Under the pieces are notes generated by a model that did not search any database, had not been told where the DNA came from, and saw only the letters and a program-made list of their open reading frames with translations. This document shows, piece after piece, positions 1 to 7,158 of a stretch of DNA of 45,771 nt. Each line of letters opens with the position of its first letter. Within the stretch, counting starts at the first letter, position 1. Origin of the DNA: Novosphingobium guangzhouense (GTDB taxonomy: Bacteria; Pseudomonadota; Alphaproteobacteria; Sphingomonadales; Sphingomonadaceae); the NCBI RefSeq assembly GCF_002896965.1, contig NZ_LYMM01000047.1:1-45771 (forward strand), given 5' to 3'. Position numbers and translations under genes: made by a program.

Positions 1-219
1 CGAGTTCGATGGAATGCTGGTCGAGCCGGGCTGCCCGCTGCTACCCGGCCACTCGCCTGAGCCTGCGGAACACAACCCCCCGCGTCCCTGCGTGGACGCT
101 CCCGACGCCGACCCGATTTTACTTTCGGTCCTTCGCGTTACCTTCCCCCGGCGTAATGGCCCGCACTCGCCAGCGGGCAACGGCGTATGCGCAAGGTTCC
201 TCTCCCATCGGAGAGCACA
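1..219. other. No supported gene at left edge
   Basis: I see no convincing coding region here. One plus-strand frame is open from the window edge to a TGA at 58-60 and could be the tail of a gene starting outside the window, but nothing in it is recognisable. On the minus strand this stretch follows the stop codon of the GtrA-like gene. A short hairpin with GCCCGC/GCGGGC arms lies around 154-175; it has no T-run, so it is not a clear terminator. Confidence 0.4.
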
Positions 220-660
220 TCAGACCTCGTGGAAGTTCAGGGTCAGGTTCAGCAGGAACACCAGCGTTCCCGAACAGAGCGACACGATCACCCGCGCCAC
301 CAGGTAATGCGCGTCGAACACCTCGGTCATCAGCGCAAAGCCGCCCAGGATCACCGCCAGTCCCACCAGCGCATTGGTCAGGTAGTAGACGTAGCCGGTG
401 AAAAACCCGCGATCGCTTTCGCGAAACACCCAGATCCGCGCGAACCCGTAGTTCAGCGAGTTGGCGATGAGGAACCCCGCCGTCACCGCCACGAACTTGT
501 CGATGCCCAGCTGCGACACCATCAGCCAGATTAGCCCCATGTCGATCGCGAAGCACAGGCTCGACGTGACGGCATTGCGTGCGAACAACACGGCGGTGTG
601 GCGGCTGAACAGGCCATAGTGCGTCCGGGCATGAGCCGGCACGATGGGCGAATGAAACAT
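220..660 (-). CDS. GtrA-like small polytopic membrane protein
   Basis: A 146-residue protein with four predicted hydrophobic segments (roughly residues 28-50, 56-76, 92-114, 120-142), the layout of the GtrA/DPMS family. The short motif NYGFARIWVF after the second helix matches the family pattern of an aromatic/basic patch, as does the final NLTLNFHEV. GtrA proteins are thought to help move lipid-linked sugars across the inner membrane, usually next to glycosyltransferases. No glycosyltransferase is visible here, so the substrate is unknown. The ATG at 660 has GGAG about 11 bases upstream. The gene follows fnrL on the same strand after 78 bases that include a tandem repeat, so co-transcription is possible but not shown. 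Confidence 0.8.
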   Translation of the reverse strand: MFHSPIVPAHARTHYGLFSRHTAVLFARNAVTSSLCFAIDMGLIWLMVSQLGIDKFVAVTAGFLIANSLNYGFARIWVFRESDRGFFTGYVYYLTNALVGLAVILGGFALMTEVFDAHYLVARVIVSLCSGTLVFLLNLTLNFHEV

Positions 661-686
661 GCCTGATCCAACTCCGGCAGGCCCGT

Positions 687-722
687 GTGGTTTCCGGCGT
701 GGTTTCAGGCGTGGTTTCCCGC
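687..722. repeat. Three tandem 12-bp repeats
   Basis: Three adjacent 12-base units lie at 687-698, 699-710 and 711-722, all starting GTGGTTTC and ending in GC; they differ at only one or two positions. They sit between the stop of fnrL and the start of the GtrA-like gene. I see no coding role for them. They could be a simple slippage array or repeated protein-binding sites. Confidence 0.75.
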
Positions 723-738
723 ACGGTGCGGAGAAACG

Positions 739-1440
739 CTATCCCGCTTCGGCCACCAGCGTGTCGAAATCGAGGATCGTCACCTCGCGGCGCGAAGGCA
801 GGTCGATCACGCCTTCGTTCTTGAGGCGGGTGAACTGGCGGCTCACCGTCTCGATCGTCAGGCCCAGCACGTCCGCGATCTGCTGGCGCGAGAACGGCAG
901 CGTCAGGATGCGCTGGTTGGGCTTGTCCCGTTCGACCCGGCAGCTCGATCCGCTCAGCCGCTCGGTCATCTCGACAAGGAAGCTGGCCATCTTCTCTGCC
1001 GCCGACTTGCGCCCCAGCAGGAGCATCCAGCGGCGCGTGCGGTCCAGTTCGCCCAGCGTGCGTTCAAGCAGCTTGTGCTCCAGCGCCGGATGCTCACGCG
1101 CGAAAGCGTCGAAGTCGCGGCGGGAGAAGACACAGACCTTGGCATCCGTCAGCGCCGTAACCCCATGGCCGGTGGTGCCGCCGAAGGGCCGCCCGATGAA
1201 GTCGGACGGATAGACCACGCCGACGATCTGCTCGCGCCCGTCCTCGGTATTGGTGGACAGCTTCAGAACGCCGTCGATCACATTGGCGACGAGGACCGAA
1301 TCCTCCCCCTCCCAGATGATCGATTCCCCCGCCGTAAGCTGGCGCGTGCGGCCGATCGCGGTGAGCGCCGCCAGCTCCATGGGGTCAAGGGCAGAGCAGA
1401 TCGCCCGATTGCGGACGACGCATAGATCACAGCTGGACAT
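739..1440 (-). CDS. fnrL: FNR-type oxygen-responsive regulator (Crp/Fnr family)
   Basis: A 233-residue Crp/Fnr protein. The N-terminus has Cys4, Cys7 and Cys15 (CDLC then RAIC) and a further Cys103 in the cyclic-nucleotide-binding-like fold, the four-cysteine arrangement of FNR/FnrL proteins that bind an oxygen-labile [4Fe-4S] cluster. The effector domain covers about residues 15-135. A winged helix-turn-helix follows, with RQQIADVLGLTIETVSRQF as recognition region, where the E..SR residues fit TTGAT-type FNR boxes. It lies 56 bases downstream of regA on the same strand. FnrL proteins switch respiratory genes under low oxygen. The FNR-like site upstream of cyoA (8552-8565) makes that operon a plausible target; that link is inferred. 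Confidence 0.9.
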   Translation of the reverse strand: MSSCDLCVVRNRAICSALDPMELAALTAIGRTRQLTAGESIIWEGEDSVLVANVIDGVLKLSTNTEDGREQIVGVVYPSDFIGRPFGGTTGHGVTALTDAKVCVFSRRDFDAFAREHPALEHKLLERTLGELDRTRRWMLLLGRKSAAEKMASFLVEMTERLSGSSCRVERDKPNQRILTLPFSRQQIADVLGLTIETVSRQFTRLKNEGVIDLPSRREVTILDFDTLVAEAG

Positions 1441-1496
1441 AAGTTCTGGTCACCGGGGGATTTTCCTGAGTCGCATAGCGGAGAATGCAGGCTTTC

Positions 1497-2051
1497 TCAA
1501 AGCTGCCGCTTCTCCAGCTTGCGCGCGAGCGTGCGGCGATGAAGGCCAAGGCGGCGCGCGGTTTCCGATATGTTGAACTCGCACTCCACCAGGGTCTGGT
1601 GAATATATTCCCACTCCAGCGTCTTGATCGAAGTCTTGCGCCCTTCCACGGGCACGCTGGCATCGCCGCGCAGAGATGCGAAGGCCGCTTCGATATCGTC
1701 AGTGTTCGACGGCTTGGCGAGATAGTGCGAGGCGCCCAGCTTGATCGCCTCAACCGCCGTTGCGATGCTGGCATAGCCGGTCAGCACGACGATGCGGGTC
1801 TGCGGCGCATGGGCATGCAGCGCCTCAACCACGGTAAGGCCCGAGCCCGCGCCGAGCTTCAGGTCCACCACGGCGAATTCGAAGCTGTCCGCAAGGAACA
1901 GCGCCTCGGCTTCTTCCGGGCTGGCGGCGGAGGCGACGCGATAGCCGCGCCGCTCGAACGAGCGGCGCAGGGTGCGCGCAAAGGTGGGATCATCCTCGAC
2001 GATGAGCAGGCTTGCGCCCGTCGCGCCGATGGCGGAGGGGGTGTCGGTCAT
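1497..2051 (-). CDS. regA: RegA/PrrA/ActR redox response regulator
   Basis: A 184-residue two-domain response regulator. The receiver domain (about 14-125) has acidic residues Glu19/Asp20/Asp21, phospho-acceptor Asp63 in FAVVDLKLG, Thr in VVLTGYAS and the conserved Lys in YLAKP. After a short linker comes a Fis-type helix-turn-helix ending with NISETARRLGLHRRTLARKL, the highly conserved RegA/PrrA/ActR DNA-binding sequence. Members of this family control respiration, photosynthesis, nitrogen and carbon fixation genes according to redox state. The start ATG overlaps the regB stop by four bases (ATGA), so the kinase and regulator are translationally coupled. Placement next to the cyo operon suggests that oxidase genes are among its targets. 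Confidence 0.95.
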   Translation of the reverse strand: MTDTPSAIGATGASLLIVEDDPTFARTLRRSFERRGYRVASAASPEEAEALFLADSFEFAVVDLKLGAGSGLTVVEALHAHAPQTRIVVLTGYASIATAVEAIKLGASHYLAKPSNTDDIEAAFASLRGDASVPVEGRKTSIKTLEWEYIHQTLVECEFNISETARRLGLHRRTLARKLEKRQL

Positions 2052-3409
2052 TGCTTCTCTTGCCGTTGTTCTTGTTCTTCGAGCGCCAGTGTAGCGAGGG
2101 GGATCGCCAGTTGCACGCTCGCACCGCCGGTCGCGCGGTTCTCTACCGAAACCGTCCCGCCCAGCTTGCGGATCACATTGATGACGAGGAACAGGCCAAG
2201 CCCGCCCCCGTCACGCCCCTTGGTGGAGATATAGGGCTGGCCAAGGCGGCGCAGCACTTCGGGCGCGAAGCCGGGGCCGCGGTCGCTCACGGTGAGCATC
2301 ACCTGCCGGCCCTGATTCTTGCCTTCACCGTCGCCTTCCAGCCATACCTCGACCAGCACGAGGTCGGGCGAGACCTCGATGGCGTTGTCGATCACATTGC
2401 CAACGATCTGGCGCAGGCCGGGGTCGGCAATGATCTCCACGTCGTCGGCCATGCGGTCGGTCACGCGCAGTTCGCCGGGGATGCGGGTGCGCCATTCCTC
2501 GGCCAGATCATCGATGAAGCCGCGCACCGTGGTAACCGCCGGATCGACCCCGCGTACCTCGCCCGCCGACATGAGAATGCCTGACACGATGGTCTTGCAG
2601 CGTTCAAGCTCGCGGCGCACGTCGGCAAGGTCGGCCGCCATGTCGGGGTCATCCATGATCGTCGGCTCGTGGCTCCAGTCGCCCAGGATCACCGAGATCG
2701 ACGACAGCGGCGTGCCCAGTTCATGCGCCGCGCCCGACGCAAGCAGGCCCATGCGGATGATATGGTCCTCCTCCGCTGCCTGCTGGTGGTACGCGGCCAG
2801 CTGCGCGTCGCTTTCGCGCCGGTTGCGGTCGAGCCGCACCACGAAGACGATCAGCAGCACCGCGGCCAGCACGAAGCAGAACAGGCTGCCGTAGATGTAG
2901 AGGTGGAAGTGGTCCCCGGCAAAGCGATCGGGCAGCTGAAGCGGCACGTAGCGGAACGTCAGCAGCGCCATGCACAGGCAGGCATTGAGCGCGACCAGCC
3001 AGCTCCAGCGCGCCTCAAGGATGATCGCGCCGATGACGATCTGAAGCAGGAACAGGAAGGTGAAGGGGTTGGTCGCCCCGCCCGAGTAATACAGCTGCCA
3101 GCACAGCGCGACGACATCGATCATCAGCGCCGAGAACATCTCGCGCTGGGAAAACGATTCGCGCTGCAGCACCACGCGCGCGACGGTCAGGTTGATGACG
3201 ATCAGCAGCAGCGGCGCCAGCAGCAGCGGCGCCAGCGGCAGACGCACCTTGAGCACGGCGGCAACGACGATGATCGTGGCCAGCTGCCCGAACACCGCGA
3301 TCCAGCGCAGTTGGGTCAGCAAGACGACGCTGGAACGGCTCGGCGTGCTGCCCGGCATTTCCGGCGGCGCGAACAGCGCCGCCAGGCGGTCGATCATGCC
3401 CTGCGCCAT
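2048..3409 (-). CDS. regB: RegB/PrrB/ActS redox sensor histidine kinase
   Basis: A 453-residue membrane histidine kinase. About six hydrophobic segments fill residues 28-192. Between helices 3 and 4 is the family signature GGATNPF (residues 110-116), tied in RegB to ubiquinone sensing. The H-box carries phospho-acceptor His229 (SGAAHELGTPLS), and a cysteine at 271 (ELERCK) matches the redox-active cysteine of RegB. The C-terminal ATPase has an N-box (NVIDNAIEVSP), DRGPGF and GGGLGLF. Numbers assume the ATG at 3409. A second ATG at 3397 forms an ATGA overlap with the SURF1 stop and may be the true start. RegB phosphorylates RegA when the quinone pool and electron transport signal low oxygen. 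Confidence 0.95.
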   Translation of the reverse strand: MAQGMIDRLAALFAPPEMPGSTPSRSSVVLLTQLRWIAVFGQLATIIVVAAVLKVRLPLAPLLLAPLLLIVINLTVARVVLQRESFSQREMFSALMIDVVALCWQLYYSGGATNPFTFLFLLQIVIGAIILEARWSWLVALNACLCMALLTFRYVPLQLPDRFAGDHFHLYIYGSLFCFVLAAVLLIVFVVRLDRNRRESDAQLAAYHQQAAEEDHIIRMGLLASGAAHELGTPLSSISVILGDWSHEPTIMDDPDMAADLADVRRELERCKTIVSGILMSAGEVRGVDPAVTTVRGFIDDLAEEWRTRIPGELRVTDRMADDVEIIADPGLRQIVGNVIDNAIEVSPDLVLVEVWLEGDGEGKNQGRQVMLTVSDRGPGFAPEVLRRLGQPYISTKGRDGGGLGLFLVINVIRKLGGTVSVENRATGGASVQLAIPLATLALEEQEQRQEKQ

Positions 3410-4095
3410 ATGTAGGCCAGTGCGACCAGAGACAGCGCCGCCATCGCGAACCAGGTCAGGGCATAGCTCAGGTGACTGTCGGGGAACTTGATCTGGGTGA
3501 GGCCCGGAACCGGCCTGAGCGCGGGCACGGCGGCGGCCTGCTCTACCTGCACGTCAACGAAGGCGGGGGTCACCGCGCCCAGCCCGCGCGCCCCGGCCAG
3601 CGCGGCGGTATCGCGCGAGTACCAGCGATCATCGGCAGGGGCGTTGGACTGCAGGATGCTGCCCTTGGGCTCCGGCGAGCGCAGCAGGCCGACGATCGAC
3701 ACCTTCCCGGCCGGGGCAGATGCTCCGGCGGCGGCGCGGGTGGTTCCCGCAGGCACGAAGCCGCGGTTGATCCACAGGAGCCTGCCGTCATCAAGGCGCA
3801 GCGGCGTCATCGTCCAGTAGCCCGTCCCACGTTCCGTGGCGGCCCGCACCAGCGCGGTCGCAGCGCCGTCATAGACGCCCGAAACGCCGACGCGAAGATA
3901 TTCGAGATCGGGGCCCAGCTTCGCGTCGGCCGGCAGCGCCACCGGGGCGGCATGGACGCGCGCATCGACGCGGGCGATCAGCGCATGCTTCCAGTGCATC
4001 CGCTGGACCTGCCAGACGCCCAGCGCCACGAACCCCGCGAACGCCACTAGCAGAAGCGCGGCAAACCCGATGGGCCGCCGCGCTCCGCGTGTCAC
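3394..4095 (-). CDS. SURF1-family oxidase assembly protein
   Basis: SURF1-like protein of 233 residues with the family topology: an N-terminal membrane helix followed by the motif GVWQVQRMHWK, a soluble periplasmic domain with WTMTPLRLDDGRLLWINRGFVP, and a C-terminal helix preceded by HLSYALTWFAMA. I chose the GTG at 4095 because GGGGA lies about nine bases upstream and the longer reading (ATG 4182) would extend into cyoD. SURF1 proteins deliver or hold heme a during assembly of heme-copper oxidases. Its position directly after cyoD and before regB suggests that it serves this quinol oxidase, like the Surf1q of Paracoccus. The end overlaps the beginning of regB. Confidence 0.9.
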   Translation of the reverse strand: MTRGARRPIGFAALLLVAFAGFVALGVWQVQRMHWKHALIARVDARVHAAPVALPADAKLGPDLEYLRVGVSGVYDGAATALVRAATERGTGYWTMTPLRLDDGRLLWINRGFVPAGTTRAAAGASAPAGKVSIVGLLRSPEPKGSILQSNAPADDRWYSRDTAALAGARGLGAVTPAFVDVQVEQAAAVPALRPVPGLTQIKFPDSHLSYALTWFAMAALSLVALAYIWRRA

Positions 4096-4112
4096 CGATG
4101 TACGGTCCCCGG

Positions 4113-4505
4113 TCAGGGCAGCTGGCCCATGTCGTGGACGCTCATCGGCATCATGTTGGTGTTGAGGTGGAACATGACCCACAGCGAACCGGACAGGGTG
4201 ATGATGACCAGCACGATCGTGAAGATCAGCGCCATGACCGTCCAGCCGTTCTCAGACTTGGTGTTCATGTGCAGGAAGTAGATCATGTGGACCACGATCT
4301 GCACCACGGCGAAGGCCATGATCACCAGCGCGGTGGTCTGCTTGTCGGGGATGGCGCCCGACATGACCAGCCAGAACGGGATCGCCGTCAGCACCACCGA
4401 CAGCAGGAAGCCGACGACGTATTCGCGCATCGAGCCGTGGCTCGCGCCGTGCTCGTCGTGGTGATCGTGCGCTTGCGGGTTCGGGTGTGCGTGTTCAGTG
4501 CCCAT
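4113..4505 (-). CDS. cyoD: Cytochrome o-type quinol oxidase subunit IV
   Basis: A 130-residue protein with three membrane helices and the subunit IV signature HMIYFLHMNTKSENGW, ending in a helix followed by NTNMMPMS as in CyoD. CyoD is a small accessory subunit that helps assemble the CuB site of subunit I. The cytoplasmic N-terminus is unusually rich in histidine (seven His in the first 26 residues), more than in the E. coli protein as I recall it. The start overlaps the cyoC stop by one base (TGATG), so translation is coupled. The SURF1 gene begins 17 bases after its stop codon. Confidence 0.95.
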   Translation of the reverse strand: MGTEHAHPNPQAHDHHDEHGASHGSMREYVVGFLLSVVLTAIPFWLVMSGAIPDKQTTALVIMAFAVVQIVVHMIYFLHMNTKSENGWTVMALIFTIVLVIITLSGSLWVMFHLNTNMMPMSVHDMGQLP

Positions 4506-5137
4506 CAGAGCATTCCCATCAGGTAGACGAAGGTGAAGACGCCGATCCAGATGACGTCAAGGAAGTGCCAGAACAGCGACAGGCACATGAGACGGCGCTT
4601 GTTGGCCGGGATCAGGCCCTTCTTCGCCACCTGCACAACCAGCGTGAACAGCCAGATCATGCCGAAGGTCACGTGCAGACCGTGGGTACCCACCAGCGAG
4701 AAGAACGCGGTGAGGAAGCCCGAACGCATCGGCGTCGCGCCTTCGTGGATCAGGTGGCTGAACTCGTAGAGTTCGATGAAGAGGAAGGCAGCGCCGAACA
4801 GCGCGGTCACCAGCAGCCACGCTTGCGTGCCGCCCTTGTTGCCCTTTTCCATCGCCAGCATGGCGAAGCCATAGGTGATCGACGAGAACAGCAGCATGGC
4901 GGTGTTGAGCGCCACCAGCGGCAGGTCGAACAGATCCTTCGGCCCCGGCCCGGCGGCCAGGCTTCCGCCCAGCACGCCGTATGCCGCGAACAGCATGGCG
5001 AAGATGAGACAGTCGCTCATCAGGTAGATCCAGAAGCCGAGCATGGTGCTGCCGCCTTCGGGATGGTCATGCTCGTTCAGGTCGTAGAACGCGGCCTGCA
5101 GCTTGGGCTGGTCCAGGTTATGTGCAGTAGCGGTCAT
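4505..5137 (-). CDS. cyoC: Cytochrome o-type quinol oxidase subunit III
   Basis: A 210-residue protein with five hydrophobic helices, matching CyoC length. The motif LGFWIYLMSDCLIFAMLFAAY opens the first helix and LVGTHGLHVTFGMIW marks the family's conserved histidine-containing helix. The C-terminus FLDVIWIGVFTFVYLMG is typical of subunit III of quinol oxidases. Subunit III has no redox centre and stabilises the complex and its proton uptake. Three bases separate its ATG from the cyoB stop, and its own stop overlaps cyoD. Confidence 0.95.
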   Translation of the reverse strand: MTATAHNLDQPKLQAAFYDLNEHDHPEGGSTMLGFWIYLMSDCLIFAMLFAAYGVLGGSLAAGPGPKDLFDLPLVALNTAMLLFSSITYGFAMLAMEKGNKGGTQAWLLVTALFGAAFLFIELYEFSHLIHEGATPMRSGFLTAFFSLVGTHGLHVTFGMIWLFTLVVQVAKKGLIPANKRRLMCLSLFWHFLDVIWIGVFTFVYLMGML

Positions 5138-5140
5138 GTC

Positions 5141-7153
5141 TCAGGCTCCCGCGGCGGCGAGCTGGCGGGTGCGTTCCGCCTCGGTCGCTTCGACCGTCTC
5201 GACGGGGATGTGGTAGTCCCGCTTGTAGTTGAAGGTATGGAAGATCGCGTAGCCGATGATCCCGGCGAACGAGACCGCCGCAAGCCACCAGATATACCAG
5301 ATCATCGCGAAGCCGAGCGCCGTCGACAGACCCGCCAGGATCAGGCCGGTCCCCGTGCCCTTGGGCATGTGGATCGGACGGAAGCCCGAGGTCGGACGTT
5401 CCACGCCGCAGCGCTTCATGTCGTCCCATGCGTCAAGGTCGTGCACGATCGGCGTGAAGGCGAAGTTGTACTCCGGCGGCGGCGACGAGGTCGACCATTC
5501 CAGGGTACGGCCGCCCCACGGATCGCCCGTCTCGTCCTTCAGCTCTTCGCGCTTCCAGATGGAAACCGCGAACTGGACCAGCATGGCGCCGATGCCGCCG
5601 GCGATCATCACGGCGCCGAAAGCGGCGATGACGAACCAGATCTGGATCGACGGATCGTCGAACACGCGCATGCGGCGGGTCACGCCCATCAGGCCCAGGA
5701 TATAGAGCGGCATGAAGGCGAACCAGAAGCCGGGAACCCACAGCCAGAAGCTGACCTTGCCCCAGAACACGTTGAGCTTGAAGCCGAAGGCCTTGGGCCA
5801 CCAGAAGTTGATCGCCGCGAACAGGCCGAACAGCACGCCGCCGATGATCACGTTATGGAAGTGCGCGATCAGGAACAGCGAGTTGTGGAGCACGAAGTCC
5901 GCAGGCGGAACCGCCAGCAGCACGCCGGTCATGCCGCCGACCGTGAAGGTCAGCATGAACGCGACGGTCCACATCATCGGCAGCTCGTAGCGGATGCGGC
6001 CGCGGTACATCGTGAACAGCCAGTTGAACAGCTTCGCGCCGGTCGGGATCGAGATCACCATGGTGGTGATGCCGAAGAACGAGTTTACGCTCGCGCCCGA
6101 ACCCATCGTGAAGAAGTGGTGCAGCCACACGAGGTAGGACAGGATGGTGATGACCAGCGTGGCGTAGACCATCGACGAGTAGCCGAACAGGCGCTTGCCC
6201 GAGAAGGTCGAGGTGACTTCCGAGAACACGCCGAACAGCGGCAGGATGAGGATGTAAACCTCGGGGTGGCCCCAGATCCAGATCAGGTTCACGTACATCA
6301 TCGGCGAGCCGCCGAAGTCGTTCGAGAAGAAGTTGAAGCCGAGGTAGCGGTCGACGGTCAGCATCGTCATCACCGCCGTCAGCACCGGGAAGGCGGCGAC
6401 GATCAGGATGTTGGTGCAAAGCGAGGTCCAGGTGAACACCGGCATGCGCATCATGGTCATGCCGGGCGCGCGCATCTTGACGATGGTGCACACCAGGTTG
6501 ACGCCCGAAAGCAGCGTACCGACACCCGCGATCTGCAGGGCCCAGATGTAGTAGTCGACGCCGACCCACGGGCTGTACGCCAGGTTCGACAGCGGCGGAT
6601 AGGCCAGCCAGCCGGTCTGCGCGAATTCGCCCACGAACAACGACATCATGACCAGCACCGCGCCCGCGGTCGTCATCCAGAAGCTGAAGTTGTTCAGGAA
6701 CGGGAAGCTGACGTCACGCGCACCGATCTGCAGCGGCACGATGTAGTTCATGAGACCCGTGACGAAAGGCATCGCCACGAAGAAGATCATGATCACGCCA
6801 TGCGCGGTGAAGACCTGGTCGTAGTGGTGGGCGTTGAGGTAGCCCTCGTTGCCGTTGAACGCCATTGCCTGCTGGGCGCGCATCATGACCGCGTCGGCGA
6901 AGCCGCGCAGGAACATGATCAGGCCCAGGATCATGTACATGATCCCGATCTTCTTGTGATCGACGCTGGTGAACCACTCCTTCCAGAGATAGCCCCACAG
7001 CTTGAAGTAGGTCAGGCCCGCAACGAGTGCGGCGCCGCCGAGCATCACGACCACGAAGGTCGCGAGCACGATCGGCTCCTGCGGGATGGCGTCCAGCCAC
7101 AGGCGCCCGAGTAGCGGGCTCCAGTGGGTATGGGCTTCGGCTTCGATGGCCAT
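5141..7153 (-). CDS. cyoB: Cytochrome o-type ubiquinol oxidase subunit I
   Basis: A 670-residue catalytic subunit with about 15 hydrophobic segments. The quinol-site residues of E. coli CyoB are kept with a 12-residue offset: Arg83, Asp87, His110 and Gln113. Heme b ligand His118 follows in FTAHGVIM. WGHPEVYILILP carries the CuB histidine cross-linked to tyrosine, HHFF the other two CuB histidines, and AHFHNVIIGG the high-spin and low-spin heme ligands. GDPWGGRTLEWSTSSPPP near the C-terminus is the quinol-oxidase-type extension. The enzyme oxidises ubiquinol, reduces O2 to water and pumps protons. The sequence alone does not say whether heme o or heme a fills the active site. Six cyo/SURF1/reg genes follow in close order. 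Confidence 0.97.
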   Translation of the reverse strand: MAIEAEAHTHWSPLLGRLWLDAIPQEPIVLATFVVVMLGGAALVAGLTYFKLWGYLWKEWFTSVDHKKIGIMYMILGLIMFLRGFADAVMMRAQQAMAFNGNEGYLNAHHYDQVFTAHGVIMIFFVAMPFVTGLMNYIVPLQIGARDVSFPFLNNFSFWMTTAGAVLVMMSLFVGEFAQTGWLAYPPLSNLAYSPWVGVDYYIWALQIAGVGTLLSGVNLVCTIVKMRAPGMTMMRMPVFTWTSLCTNILIVAAFPVLTAVMTMLTVDRYLGFNFFSNDFGGSPMMYVNLIWIWGHPEVYILILPLFGVFSEVTSTFSGKRLFGYSSMVYATLVITILSYLVWLHHFFTMGSGASVNSFFGITTMVISIPTGAKLFNWLFTMYRGRIRYELPMMWTVAFMLTFTVGGMTGVLLAVPPADFVLHNSLFLIAHFHNVIIGGVLFGLFAAINFWWPKAFGFKLNVFWGKVSFWLWVPGFWFAFMPLYILGLMGVTRRMRVFDDPSIQIWFVIAAFGAVMIAGGIGAMLVQFAVSIWKREELKDETGDPWGGRTLEWSTSSPPPEYNFAFTPIVHDLDAWDDMKRCGVERPTSGFRPIHMPKGTGTGLILAGLSTALGFAMIWYIWWLAAVSFAGIIGYAIFHTFNYKRDYHIPVETVEATEAERTRQLAAAGA

Positions 7154-7158
7154 GAGTG

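Noticed and set aside
154..175. GCCCGC hairpin at the left edge as a riboswitch or small RNA
   Set aside because: I compared it mentally with cobalamin, glycine and TPP aptamer cores and found no matching conserved elements.
4096..4182. Longer N-terminus for SURF1 from ATG 4182
   Set aside because: It would run into cyoD and adds a His/Arg-rich segment without homology; GTG 4095 has a good ribosome binding site.
4487..7114. Very long open frame antisense to cyoB, cyoC and part of cyoD
   Set aside because: The opposite strand encodes strongly conserved oxidase subunits; the antisense product is His/Arg/Glu-rich with no family features, as expected from GC-rich codon bias.
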